Below, piece by piece: positions 33,601-45,900 of a DNA stretch of 64,000 nucleotides. Every line of letters starts with the position of its first letter. The stretch's first letter is position 1. The position numbers and the translations under genes were made by a program. The notes under the pieces are model-generated. The model did not search any database. It saw only the letters and a list, made by a program, of their open reading frames with translations, and had not been told where the DNA came from. Origin of the DNA: Mercenaria mercenaria (taxonomy: Eukaryota > Mollusca > Bivalvia > Venerida > Veneridae); contig NC_069371.1 of assembly GCF_021730395.1 (NCBI RefSeq), positions 744,001 to 808,000 of the forward strand, read 5' to 3'.

Positions 33601-34844
33601 GAGCTACGGACCTGGGTCTTGCGCGCGACACGTCGTCTTACTGTGGTACACATTCATGCCAAGTTATTTGAAAATCCATCCATCGATGACAAAGATATGG
33701 ACCGGACATGAAAATTGTGGACAGACTGACAGACCGACAGATGGTTCAAAAACTATATGCCTCCCTTCGGGGGAATAAAAAAAAAGGCAAACAGACTAGT
33801 TTCAATCTGAGCCCTCAGTGTACTGTTTCATTCTAAACAACAACATCAAAACCTAACCTTCAACAATCACCTCCAGCTAAGTTGCAAATGTACATTTTTC
33901 CTTTAAGGCAAGACTGGTTCTACAGGCCAAAAAAGAGCGTCTGCTTCAACAACTTTTAGCAGAGACTCTTGGAGCGACTGTAGACGAGGCCTTGGTAACA
34001 CATCCGGATGAGATGGAGGCAATTAAACAATTTTCAGGTAACCTTGATTCCTCTGAGAACTGTAGTAACATATTCCCATTCCATATGCTTTGATAGTTTA
34101 GGAGAAAAGCTGACCTAAACATAAAACTTAACCAGGCAACGCCGACGCCGACAACTGCTCAAGTGATGACAATAACTCATCATTTTTTTTCAAAAAATCA
34201 GATGAGCTAACTAGACATTGTATCGAAATAAAAAGAAATACCCAGCTTTTTATATACTTTAATATTAAAGGGGAGTAATTACAAAATTTTATAAAAAAAA
34301 AATAAAATATACATTTCAAATCAGAATCTAACTCAGTGTAAACGGTCTCTTTGTTCCTTAAATAATTCTCTACCAGAATACACAAAAAGTAAAAAATGTC
34401 ATTAAATGTTGTTTAAATGTGATTGACCACCTTTAAGCTAACAGAAATTTTTCTGTGAGACTGACTTCTTACAGAGATTAATCAGTAGGTTTTGACCAGT
34501 AAAATATTGATAAAGTAATTAAATATTATTGTTTAACATTAGCTAGTATCTTTACATTTTAGCTAGTAGGTAATAATGTTTCTAAATTTGACCCCTGAGA
34601 AATATACTATTATTTCATCAGTTACCATAACATGAATAACAATCTTGTTTCAGACACTGAGGTTACCAAGTCGAGAATACCAAGGTGTATTCTGGACTTC
34701 CTGGAAAAAGTCAGAAACAGCGAAAATGTAGACGACAATACAAACATCGAAATTGCCATCACCATAAAAATAGATGGAAAAGAAGTTGTCGGTGACAGGA
34801 TGAATATGATAAAGAGAAAAGGGATAAAAACGATGGAGAGATAG
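30644..34844 (+). CDS. Unrecognised host gene, four 3' exons
   Basis: Four exons with canonical AG/GT borders and consistent phases: 30644-30771 (acceptor TTTACAG, donor GTATGT), 31514-31597 (acceptor TTTTTACAG, donor GTACCT), 33908-34037 (acceptor CCTTTAAG, donor GTAACC) and 34654-34844 (acceptor TTGTTTCAG, stop TAG). Phases run 1/0/0/1 and give about 176 residues without a stop. Pieces: HSVSASYSWENYSHVMEIF; SVKDENRTPFLAAAIGTNGV; AKKERLLQQLLAETLGATVD; RIPRCILDFLEKVRNSENVD; ending KRKGIKTMER. DENRTPFLAAAIG recalls an ankyrin repeat, but weakly. The part after TLGATVDEAL is helical and charged. No family was recognised. AATAAA at 34919 fits the 3' end. Upstream exons were not found; the Polinton relic may sit in an intron. 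The introns are filled with repeat elements. Confidence 0.6.
30970..31343. mobile_element. Foldback element, copy 1
   Basis: A palindrome with arms of about 57 bases (30978-31034 and 31078-31136; GTTTATCGTCTGATTTACCA and its partner, inner ends TTCAGATGC/GCATCTGAA) surrounds a short central palindrome CCACGAGGGCG...CCCCAGTGG. It is followed by a tail to CATGTTAGAATC at 31343 that itself starts ATTCTGACATG. The tail contains ATGACGTCAT. Confidence 0.65.
31975..32373. mobile_element. Foldback element, copy 2
   Basis: Same architecture as the copy at 30970: arms of about 70 bases (AATAAATCATTGTTTG and its partner), inner ends TTCAGATGCG/CGCATCTGAA, a centre ATCACGAGGGCAGAGCCCGAG, then a tail bounded by GATTCTAACACG and CGTGTTAGAAT and ending CTTCTTTGTTTAATAGG shortly before 32373. 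It directly abuts the tandem array that begins at 32377. Confidence 0.65.
32377..32935 (+). mobile_element. Tandem-repeat-bearing non-autonomous element, period about 164 bp
   Basis: Three units begin AAGTATAA at 32377, 32544 and 32705, each with CCTTGGGTATAATGG-like and CAGCCCCT words. They end in CGCCAACGCCGACACGAG and a short hairpin-like tail (CTATTTTCCAAATAGTGGAG). Similar to bivalve elements with internal tandem repeats (pearl/HINE type), but no diagnostic Helitron end was proven. Confidence 0.6.
33020..33785 (+). mobile_element. Tandem-repeat-bearing non-autonomous element, period about 164 bp
   Basis: It starts AACAAGAGCTGTCTC and ACACATGCCCCCGATGG and ends TATGCCTCCCTTCGGGGG. Between lie four units at about 33109, 33277, 33441 and 33603 with ACGGACCTGGG, CACGTCGTCTTACTGTGG and ATCCATCCATGGATGAC. 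The start and end motifs are, to my memory, very common in bivalve genomes and fit the pearl/HINE (non-autonomous Helentron) structure. It sits in an intron of the 30644-34844 gene. Confidence 0.7.
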
Positions 34845-34918
34845 TCAAAAAATGAAGACGAACAATGAAGAATAGTTGTAAAATTAAATTTAAAAGAACT
34901 GTACTTCAGTATTACTTA

Positions 34919-34924
34919 ATAAAT
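34919..34924 (+). promoter_or_regulatory. Polyadenylation signal AATAAA
   Basis: A perfect AATAAA lies 75 bases after the stop codon at 34842-34844, at a sensible distance for the end of the four-exon gene. Confidence 0.55.
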
Positions 34925-34927
34925 AAT

Positions 34928-35083
34928 AAGTTCCCAGAAGTGGTTCATGAGAAAAACCCAATTTTTGAGTACTTATGCCTAAGAATATATCACAAAGGCT
35001 GTCGGCCTGCGTGATATATTGTTTTGCAAAAGAATGAAAAACTTGGGTTATACTTCGATAAATCACGCTTGAGAACTTGTTTT
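34928..35083. repeat. Imperfect foldback, about 155 bp
   Basis: AAGTTC...AAGAATATATCAC pairs with GTGATATATTG...GAACTT around a centre GGCTGTCGGCCTG. Architecture resembles the copies at 30970 and 31975, but the arm sequence differs. Confidence 0.5.
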
Positions 35084-35127
35084 GATTCTAACAGGACATA
35101 CTAGTGTCAACAGTTATAGACTATAAG

Positions 35128-35269
35128 ATTCTTTCACTGGTTGTAGGTGCAGATTGGAATTTCTGAGGGTAACTGTTTAAGTGGTTACGAGGCTCCAGCC
35201 GAGTAAACGCGTAAACAGTTACCCGAGAGCCGGATATTCTGATCTGCACCTACAGCCAGTAATAGAATC
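35128..35269. repeat. Foldback, about 142 bp
   Basis: GATTCTTTCACTGGTTGTAG pairs with CTACAGCCAGTAATAGAATC, and GGGTAACTGTTTA with TAAACAGTTACCC. The centre GAGGCTCCAGCCGAG is itself a small palindrome. Fourth structure of this kind in 4.3 kb. Confidence 0.65.
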
Positions 35270-36519
35270 TTTTTCTTGCATATCATATTATACAAAGAAA
35301 AGTAAACAAGAGGGCCATGTACTTTAGTACTTGAGCGCTGTAACTTAACGCACTGTACATTCAGATTTTAAAATAAAATATAAATATTTCCCAATCAATG
35401 TGTTCAATACTTGGTGACACTCCATTAACAACCAAACCCCAGCGTTGTTACTTATGTTTAAACTTAATTTTATTAGTCAAGATCAAAATTTTCAGGTCAT
35501 GTCAGTCTGACCGACAACCTTCCGAAAGTCTGCCTTAATAATAGGTTCTTCAACGCCTACATCACAATTTGGCTTAAATAATATTCTTACTTGATTGAAA
35601 TATTTTAAAAATTTGACTACATGTTAATTGCAAAATTATGTCAAATGTTCACCAATGTTATGTTAAATTCCGGTTTTCCCCTGATGGTACCGCGGTATCG
35701 TCCCACGGTAACCAGTATACGCTGATGTGAAAATTTATGTCAGTCGTTGTTTAAATACACGTGTAATGTATGCTAGTATGTGTATATGCAGCATAAATGT
35801 TGCCTGCTGCACAGTAAATGGGCCTATTTTTTCAAAACGTGTAACTGCTTTTTTATTTATAGAGGAACATCTGTTTAAAGTTTAAAAAAACTGATTCAAT
35901 TTGTCTTATTAGTTTTCAAATGATGCAGTAAAAATTCACAAAACAACCAAAAAAAAAATTTGAAAGCCATTTTATGGCTGAAAATTGGCCATTTTTTCAT
36001 ATAATGCGTTAACATTTTCATTTTTACACTTTTCAAAAAATGCTAGTACAGTATTAAAAAAAGAAAAAGCTTGATTGAATACCTTTAAAAACAGATAATT
36101 TTATTACCTTTAAAATGATGTTATAACTTTGATGATCACTGAAGCCGTTACATTTTTATGAATATGAATTAAATATAAAGTGATCGTGTAACACCAGTTT
36201 TTAAAAAAAAATGCTAAATTTGAATTGAAAAACAAATTGTCTTAATTTACATATTAAAAATAATTTTCTTGCTCAGTCTTACTTGTATTTGCAGAATACG
36301 AAAAAATTTTGCAGCACTTATAAATGCTTGCAGCACTTATCAATGGCCATTTTAGTAAAATAGCCCATTTTCCCACCCAAAAACCATTTGCGTGAAAAAA
36401 TAGGGGAACGTCCTTTCCCAACAAGTATTTTCTAATTGAATATGAATACATTAATATTAATTACTTTCAAATATGCTTAATGACATACCTATCATGAAAA
36501 AATGAAAAATAAAATTAAT
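35270..36519. other. Non-coding stretch
   Basis: Starts with an AACAAGAGGGCCATGTAC word typical of mollusc repeats near 35310. The rest is AT-rich with no supported gene. Confidence 0.35.
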
Positions 36520-36520
36520 A

Positions 36521-37241
36521 CCGTATTTTCCCGAATTAAGCCCCCCCCCTCCCCCCCCCCCCCCAATTAAGCCCCCACCCCATTTTGGAGGTAAAAAAGT
36601 CAACAAAACGGGAAAAAATCACCTACCTCATTTTTATAAGCCCAAAAATAATTAAGTAATTTTACAGTATAAGTCCATGTTTTAAAAAAGTTATTACTAA
36701 GTACGGTACGTAACAGAAAATTAAACGGTGAATACATTTTTGATTTTGTTTTTACACCACTCGCGCACACGCTTCCTGCCGACTTTAAACAAACTTGCAG
36801 CAATGTGTTTACGATATACCCCTTTTTTTCGGGAGTTTTAAGAAATTTTAATTTTAAAGCAGACACAGCAGCGTGTCCCAAAACCCTTGACATTGTGTAT
36901 TGCGCTATTAGCTACCCGCATGTACTAAGGAAAATGTTATCGGAGTACACAGCTGTTTAGGTCATGACGTAATGTGTAGTGTCGCGAGCGTGTCAAAAAG
37001 CCAGACATGGAATACACGAGGTACCGTATTTAAATGCATAAAAGACACACTGCATTAAATTGGATGCCAAATAATTACGTTTTAGGGGGATTAAACAACA
37101 CAGAAAAACACTTTTAACTAGTTTGAAAAGATGTTTTTAAGTTTTGTAAAAAAATTCATTTTTTATTTTTTTACTTCAAATTTAAAAGCCCCCCCCTTTG
37201 GAAAATGTAACGCCCCAGGGGCCTTAATACGGGAAATATGG
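36521..37241. mobile_element. MITE-like element with TA target duplication
   Basis: The left end CCGTATTTTCCCGAATTAAG and the reverse complement of the right end CCATATTTCCCGTATTAAGG are inverted repeats, each flanked by TA. C-runs occur near both ends (36541-36565, and 37190-37196). No transposase is inside. Tc1/mariner-like mobilisation is inferred from the TA duplication. Confidence 0.65.
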
Positions 37242-37243
37242 TA

Positions 37244-38874
37244 GATCTGCAGCCTTGCTGGGAAAAAAAATCACGAAATATCAGAAGTCATGTTTTAACG
37301 TCCGTCCCCCTATATAAATTTTGCTTTTCTTAATCTTGAACAAAATGCAGTGACTGGGAAACCCATGAGACATGAGCCATAGTCACATAAAAATGAAAAA
37401 TGTCTCATAAGTTTTAAGTGCTGATGAGCCCTGTGTCACATGGCTAAATTTTATTGAATTCAAAAGGATGAAATTTTTAATAGTGCAAAACTTACACAAA
37501 GGAATGTATTCAGTGTGCAGATTCAAAGTGCTTCCAGTGTTTAAAAACATGTTTTAACATTTAATTTATTCTAGACTTTCATTTTTTGTCAGTTTTCATA
37601 ATTTTCTTTTTAATTGACACGTTGTGAGCTGTTTCAGGTTTTAGTTTACTATATTTGTTTTTTACTGAGAGCTTCTTTAATCTGAAATATGTACATACTA
37701 CAATGCCAGTTTTCCCAGTTAACAAGTCGCAAATTTTCCCCTAGAAAATTTTTGAAAGTCACATAAAATTTTTAAATGTCACATAATTTATTGTGTATGA
37801 CGAGCCATTGTCCATGGACAAAATTTTTTTTCCCAGTCACTGAAATGCAGTGTTTTCATGTTTTGGTGGTAATATCTGACTTTTTACTTCACAAGAGTAT
37901 GTAAAAAGTATGAAATTATAAAAACAATGTTGGAAAAAAACAGAGGCTGATAACACCCAAAGTCAAACTTTTATTAATGAAAAGTAAATGTATTACTCCC
38001 AGCTGCTATTCTTAAGCTCAATTTGTATGTATCATGTCTAAATTGAATTTGTTGCCTTTTAGGTTCAGTAATTGTTGACTTACCAACCCGATAAAAGGGC
38101 GCAGTCATTATCTTTTTTTTCAGGTCAATAATTTCCCCATATCAACCTCAATAAAAGGCGTAATCATAAACTATATTAATATTTGATCTCAGGGCTCCAG
38201 ATAATATTTTTGGCGTAGGATTATTATTGATGTAATTTTGAAGTTGAGTAAAAAGTTAAAATCTGAATTGGACGAAAGTTTAATTTTAATCCTGAAAATT
38301 TGTAAATGAGAAAAAACAGAAATCAGTTTTTTAACTTACTTATTGGTTGTAACACCAAAAACTTTGTTTGGAGTTAAGTTTCAATTCGTATTCAAGCCTT
38401 TGATTCTTTCCTTGGGTTGTTTTGGCTCACACTCACTGCCAAATCAAATAGATTATTCAATCAGGCTTTCAATTTGGAACATTTATGCGTCAAAATTCCC
38501 AATTTTGGGGGTATATGCTATGTCCCCAAAATTTGCTAGAAAAAACACTGATTCAATATACTTTTAACAATGTTTTGGGAGTCATATTTTGCTGGGTTAA
38601 AATAATGGGTAGCACGTTCTTTCACTACATACATTCTTAGAGCGTTGTTCTTTACTTCACACCGGAAGTGATTTTTTTAAATCAACACTGCTTTAAAAGT
38701 CACTACCTTACCATCATTATTAATTCCCCCAAAAATTTGATTTACGAACGCATTTAGGTTATAATTATAGTTTTAACCTAACATTTTTTTTTTTTCAGCC
38801 GTTTTTATAGGCGTTATTGGGCTATATTACCAAAATTGCACATTGACCAAATTATCGACAATTTTGTAATGGCA
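37244..38874. other. Non-coding stretch with a short repeat
   Basis: No gene supported. GTCAAAATTCCCAATTTTGG at 38489 recurs in changed form at 41307 (AATTCCCAATATTGGGGGG), so the long-TIR element between them may have entered an existing repeat or two copies flank it by chance. Confidence 0.4.
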
Positions 38875-38882
38875 GTTATGTT

Positions 38883-41190
38883 CGGTCACACATTAAACCG
38901 GAATCCACAAATAAACCGGAATCCACCAGAATACACTTTCTATTAACGGAATACACTTTCTATTAACGGAATACACCTGTATTTTTTTAGGTTAAAGGTA
39001 TTTTTGAAGGGTTTTTGATATAATTCAATCATATATATCATGAAAAATTAACATACGAAAGGAAAAAAAAAATACGTTTACGCAAAATGATTTTTTACGA
39101 GAATGAATTTCGGCGACCGCGCGGGAATTTCCATAACCCAAATACACCCGTATTTTATTAATAAATGGTATTTTTGTAGGGTTTATTGCAGGGAAAACAT
39201 TCGTGTTTTAATATAAATAATAAGTTACAAAAGGAAAATAAAATACTTTAACGCAAAACGATTTTATACGAGATTTGGATTTGGCGAGCGCACGGAAATT
39301 TCCATAACATAAATGCACTCGTCATTTTTTAAAAAATAAATAGTACTCTCTTAAACACTTTTTATCATTTTTTGTAAGTTGCAGAACCATGTTCAAATCA
39401 GATTAAATATGAATGAATATTTGAGAGAAGTTTATTAAAGTTAATTCTGTATACGAGATTATAACTTTTTTAAATATAAAAAAGGGTTACTGCGCTTATT
39501 TCCAAAGCACAATTAAGATCCTTTGAATAATGCAGGGTAACAAACACGTGCCTCTGATTAGTCCCGAGTTTGATTGGATTATCACACCTATTGATTTTTA
39601 TCAATTAATCAGTATATTTGTAAGCACACATAGGGGACATGTGACAAATAATGTCTGACAAGGTAAGTGCAATTAAATATGATAAGCTTTTGTTTAATTT
39701 CTACTTGTCGTTATAATTGCAAATTGAAGAAAAACAGGTACATTCAGTATATTTTTTATTTTTCATGTACTTTAACGTATCAATACTAATTCAATGTTTT
39801 GCCTTAAACAGCGATATATTGTAGATTTTAAACATTTTGATTCATCCTTCCTAAGTCTCGATCATAATGTCTCAGGTATCGTAGTCGTTTCCTGTATAAA
39901 ATAGTCTACATTTAAATCCTTTTTCAGTGTTTCATTTACAGAATTTTTATTTTGTTAAAAAACAGTTTTATTAATTCCAGTCCACTCTGGAAATTTAGGA
40001 AAAGTGTTTTTACGTCGAAAATTTACCAAAATTCAGAAATTAAAATCGTTGAAAAAACGTCAACAAACTTATTATTCGGATTGACGGAATTTACCTGAGA
40101 TCGTAAAGATACAAACATCATGCCGGGAATTTTCTATTCCACGAGCACGTGCGACCCATCGTAATATCTAATTTACATCGCTCGACGTTACTTTTGTTAA
40201 ACAACACGTACAAAAAAAAAACGCGCGTAGTGTATTCATTTTTTAATATTATCGCTTCAAGTTTTCAACACCGCTTAAGAAGTAAAAAAATTTGAATTCT
40301 ATAACGATTTTTAAAAAGATATCGACAGTTAATGTGGAAAATTCTATAAAAACGGTTCAAATGTTCACATAATTATTTGTAAAACTTCAAACAGCGTGAT
40401 CTTAATTACTTATTTCTTTCTAAAAGTAAATAAATGATAATACTATGGCCATAAAAATTTAGACTTTGACCAGGAAGTACAAGAACAGAATAAAAAAAAA
40501 TTTAAATAATAAAAAAGCGACAGCAATTTAAATAAATGGAGTAAAAACGATTTTTTACAAACTGATTTCTGTTAGTTACGGACCTCTGAACGTAAATAGA
40601 AAGTGGTTTTAAATAAAGCAATACGATGTTGTTGCGGATTTAAATGCATCTTTGTACATGATATTTCTGTAAATTAATTATTTATTTTAGATATGATTGA
40701 TTTCTATCATAAACCCCAAAAATTACGATTTATTTAAGAAAACGGGGTGTACATTAGAGAATTTTAGGGCATGGAATTCATTTACGAATACGCAAATTTC
40801 CAGTGCCTTCGCCGATTTTTAATCTGTACAAAACGTAATGCGCAAAAGTATTTTAATTTCATTTTGAAAATTAATTATTTATAATATATATTTTTGAATT
40901 CAGTCATAAACCCCTTCAAAAATAGCATTGTTGAAGAAATACGCGTGTATTTCGATCATGGTAATTTCCCCCGCGGTCGCCGAATTTCAATCTCTTATAA
41001 AATCGTTTTTCGTGAATGTATGTATTCTCCTTTGGTATGTTGTATTATTTATGACATATATGTTTGGATTATATCAAAAAACCTTCAAAAATACCTTTAA
41101 TTAAAAAAATACAGGTGTATTCCGGTTATAGAAAGTGTATTCTGGTGTATTCCGGGTTTTTAGGTGGATTCCGGTTTAATGTGTGGGCCC
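38883..41190. mobile_element. 2.3-kb long-TIR element with 8-bp target duplication
   Basis: GTTATGTT occurs directly on both sides (38875-38882 and 41191-41198). The ends are inverted: CACACATTAAACCGGAATCC on the left and its complement on the right, continuing through GAATACACTTTCTAT and an AATACACCTGTATTTTTTT word for over 250 bases. The left arm contains units of about 171 bp (AATACACC at 38970 and 39141, and a weaker one at 39312), the right arm of about 170. No open frame. An 8-bp duplication with long TIRs suggests a hAT- or Mutator-type non-autonomous element. Confidence 0.7.
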
Positions 41191-41198
41191 GTTATGTT

Positions 41199-41649
41199 AA
41201 AGAGGTTGTACAGTGTGAAACAAATGTATGAGAAAGTACTTAAACACATCCTTGCTTATATCCTGTTGGGGACTAAACATTTTCCAATTTTTGGGAAAAT
41301 TTAGTGTCAAAATTCCCAATATTGGGGGGATAGGCTTCGTTTCCAAAACAGAAAGAAAACCCTGCCTAAATTTATAGAGTACCATTCAATGCGTGTGTAC
41401 ATTCAATGTGGCAAAAAGACAGAAGTAGTGCCAATCATTGCTCTGTTATGCAAAGCATCCAGACGATTTAGATTTTGTTTTACACTAGTAAGAAGTCATT
41501 GCATGCGTTTCTGTAATTTCATGTACTTTTTATATGGCTAAAAAATCAACAGACATGTTATAGCATTATTTACGCTATTACGCATCTTATCTGGAGCCCT
41601 GTGATCTGTTCATTACTGTGTGTGCTATACCCGTTATTTTTCAAAAAAA

Positions 41650-41682
<33 letters not shown>

Positions 41683-42718
41683 TATATATATATATCTAAC
41701 TTCTGTATTGAGATGTACATCTGCAACAGAAATGATGCAAATTGTTTTTAATTAAAAAGTTTATGCATTTATTTGCAAAAACTACCACTTCTTGTAAGTT
41801 TTGATTTACATTGAATAAAACTATGTCTTCAGACTCTAATATGTGTATGAAATTTCAAATCATTTGCGTTTTGAACATAACTGATATTTTGGTGTTGAAG
41901 TCGTGCTAGATTTTTACACGTAACAACTTTTTCAGGTTTTTTGTGCAAAATTGTCTGCGTTAATTGCATTTTTTGGTATTTCATCTATTTTTATACGACT
42001 TATTATCCACTATAAAGAAAAATTTACAAAGTTTTCTTGAAAGAGATAAGGAAGCAGTTCAATAAATAAATTATGATGGAATCTAGCTTATTCAAAATAA
42101 CGGAACCTTCAGTTTGGAAAACAGTGCATAATTTCTAACCTGCACATTTTTAACTCTTGAAAATCATACATAGAGGATATTACATGAGTGTTTTTCAAAA
42201 TTTAAAACAGAAAAGGGTTCAATGGCTTTCCGTTTTCTCCAAACTTGTGCGCCAATACCTTTATTCTATTTTATTTAAGGCTAATACTTTGTTTCTAGTT
42301 CAGATATACGAACATTTTTTTTTACAACTTACATTACTCTATAATGTTGTGAGACAGGGCTTTCTTCCCTATAAATCTACCCCGTTGGTAACAGGAGGTA
42401 ATCCCAATGCAAAAAAATATGGTTTATTTCCAAAGTTGAATTTTAAAAATTTCCCCAAAATTTTTTGATTATACCTTTTAGGGTTTTTTTTGTTTTAAGA
42501 TAGTTTTGCTAATTTGTATGTATATTTAGGTATATTATAATACTGTTGAACAATTACTGAAATGCAATTCATTAATATTTCACACAAAAACACATTGATG
42601 TAGATTTTGGTAACTTGCAAATTGTCCCAATTAAGCCAATTTCCGAGAACATTTTCCCAATTCCACCTGTGTCTGTGGCATTCCCAAATTGATGAAAAAA
42701 AGGCCTGTGAGAGCACTG
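41199..42718. other. Non-coding stretch with A-run and TA repeat
   Basis: A run of about 25 A followed by TA repeats at 41641-41692 may be a microsatellite or the tail of a retroposon. No gene supported. Confidence 0.4.
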
Positions 42719-42913
42719 TAGAGTGGTGGAACCTATGCTCGCGGTATTTTGTACATATACAATCTTTTTAAGAAGCAAGAAAAAATTAAATGTTGTTGAT
42801 ACATGGGTGAAAAGGTGAAAATTCGCCCTAAAGGGAACCTATGCTGGCGGTATGTAATATCGATTAAACTAAGGGTGAAAAAAAAATCAGCAGGCTAAAA
42901 ATGAACAAACAAG

Positions 42914-45900
42914 CATATCGAGGGTTGCCCGCAAAACTGCGGTAACTCACTTTTTTCTGGAAAATCACTTTCTTGAATTTTTTTCAGTATTTTCATATTA
43001 TACACCTGCAGAAAAAATTATAGGGTTATATTCCCAAAACTTTTGTTGTATAATTAAAATGCAACATAGTTGTAACTCAAAATGACATAATGCAATTTCC
43101 GCAAGACTGTTGTAAGTTGACTTACTGCAGTCTTGCGGGGAAACTGATGGTCATTTGTCAGTAAGAAAGAAATGACTTACTGCTATATTGCACTGATAAT
43201 AATTTTGAACTGTTTTAGTTAAACACCTATATTGCTTCTTATAGTAATGCCTTAAATAGAACTTACATGCAAGGATGTGGTAAGAGAGTCGAAATGAATT
43301 TTTAACTCAATGCACTATGCATCTCCTATAGAAATGCTTCGGAAAGCTTTTTCATACAAATTCAATAGTTTGTAGCGGTCAAAGTACCTTTTTTACACAT
43401 ACACAATAATTAATCAATAGCTTACAATGGCTTTTAGCAAAAAGAAAAACTGATCAGCAATATGTACCATCATCGTATGAGTATAGGGTGCACCTTTTTA
43501 CCGAGATTCTGGTCAGGAAGGACCAATGTGCCCTGGACACATGGGTACAGGACCAGCCGCATTTTTTCCCTGACTAAAAAAATTAAAAAAATCTATCTTT
43601 GTTTACACCACATACGTTTACATTGCAGACAATTCATGTGGAGTAACTACCTAGGACTCGGGCATAAAAGCGGGTATCATGACCTAGTGTCTTTAATGAA
43701 TTTTTTCTAAAATGTAAAATTAAGAGCTCCCTTATAAGCTTTAAAGAAATGCAGTTTTTCATTAATATATTTAGTAGATAATCAGGAGATGTTTTAGAAG
43801 GTGATGAGATTGAAAAGGTGTTGCGCTCAAAGAAGTTTGAGATAGTTTGGATAAAACTTTAAATACCTCCTGATTTTAGTAAGTCTTTTTCACAACTTTG
43901 TCAAAATTACGGGTGGTGCAACAATGGCCGACTGATGCCAGAAAAAATGCATTTTCTAACAAATTTACATGGTTTTGAGATTCCCTTTTTGCAATCAATA
44001 CATGGTTATAAGCATTTTTCAGAAATCTGTATGTCGTCACCTTAACACAAAAAATGAACAAGTCCTTCTTTTAGTCAATGTAGTTGTCCATTTTTTGCAC
44101 TGAGGTGACGATATATTTTACACTGTGTCTTATACAAAAATGTGACCTACACTCATACGTCATCATGACGATATGTTTTGCTTCCGTATGGGCAAGACTT
44201 TCTGAAATTCGAACAAGCAGTCTATTGCAATGATAGTCTATCAAATTTGACCATCTGCTGGAAACTAAACTCAGTATCATTTGATTTGTAACATGTGGTT
44301 GGGTCATGAAATAACACTTTCCACTCATGGAAGTGATATTACATTTATATAATACAAAATTTGATTCATATATAGCTTAATTGATAGAGAGGTTACTCGG
44401 AGTAGGGACAGAACAACAAGATTTTTTGTTTGAATCATAAAATTTAATGTGATGTATCTGTTTTTCCTATTTTTTCTCTGTAAACATGCTACAGTTCATA
44501 ATTTTCATTATATGTTACTTATTTCATATCATTCAGATGTGAAACATTTTTTTTATGCTTCAGTATTTCATATTTTATAATCTGCCTAGGACAGAAGCTG
44601 TGAAGAACTAATATTATGTTAACTTTATATCAATTAAATATATAACCCATATAAATGAAAGTGTCTACATGCAGCAGTGAGAACAGTGCCAGAGTAACTT
44701 TATAGTGCTGCTTCACTGGAATGTGACCCTGTAGATGCATCCAAAAATTTAACCAGGATAAGTTTGGGCATATTTAGGCCAAAATGCATGTCAGAGTTAT
44801 GGGACTTCATGCTATCACCTACATTTATAACACCAAAGACACCTGGTAAGTTCCAATTCAATATCTACATTTGTTTTTGAGATAGTAATTTCCAGGTAAA
44901 ACTTTAACCAGGATTTTCTAGGTCATAAAAGTGGGCATAATTTGGCCAAATTACATGTCAGATTTATTGGACTTGACCCAGTGAGGTTGATAGTTGACCT
45001 AGAAAAAGAAAAAAAATAAGTTTCAAAGCTATATGCCTATAAATGATAGCCATATGTACTTGCGTGCAAAACTTTAAGCAAGGTGAGACGCTGACGCAGA
45101 TGCCAGGGTGAGCAGAGCTGAGTTATAGAACCTGCACACTGCATGTCATATCATCAGAGTGAACAAGTGTTTGAAGTTTCAATCCATTCCTATCAGTGGG
45201 TACTGAGACACCACATTTTGCTTACATATTAAAACTCAACCAATAATTTTTTAGTCAAAAAAAGGGCATTTAGAGTTTGTAAAAAGAACTATCGGACGAC
45301 AGCAATGCTGGACTATTCAACAGTCCTGTCAACTGAATGAATATAAAAGTCGAAAAAGGGGCATGATTCTGTAAAATTGCAAAACAAGGTTATGGAACCT
45401 GTGCAAGTATATCAGCTCACGACAATGAACAATTATCTTAAGTTTCAATCCATTCCCATTAGTGTGTTCTGAGATATCAGCTTACATACAAAACTTAACC
45501 AAAAGCTGCTAAGTCGAAAAAGAGGCATAGTTTTGTAAAACTATAAATAGAGTTAGGGAACCTGTGCACTGCATGTCATAACATCACAGTGAACAAATAT
45601 GACAAGTTTCAGTCCATTCCCATTCGTGGGCACTGAGTTACGATCTTACGTATAAAACCTTTACCAAAAATTTCCAAGTCGGAAAACTAGCATAATTTTG
45701 TAAAAAGCAAAATAGAGTAATGGAACCTTTGCAGTGTAAGTCAACTTATCACAGTAAATAACTGTGTGCAGTTTCAATCCATTCCCACCAGTGGTTACTG
45801 AGATACCAACTTCCAAACAAAAACTTAACCAAACCTGGACACCAATGCATGGGTGAGTCCAATAGCTTCTTTCAATAGTCAAGCTAAAAAGCAAAACAGA

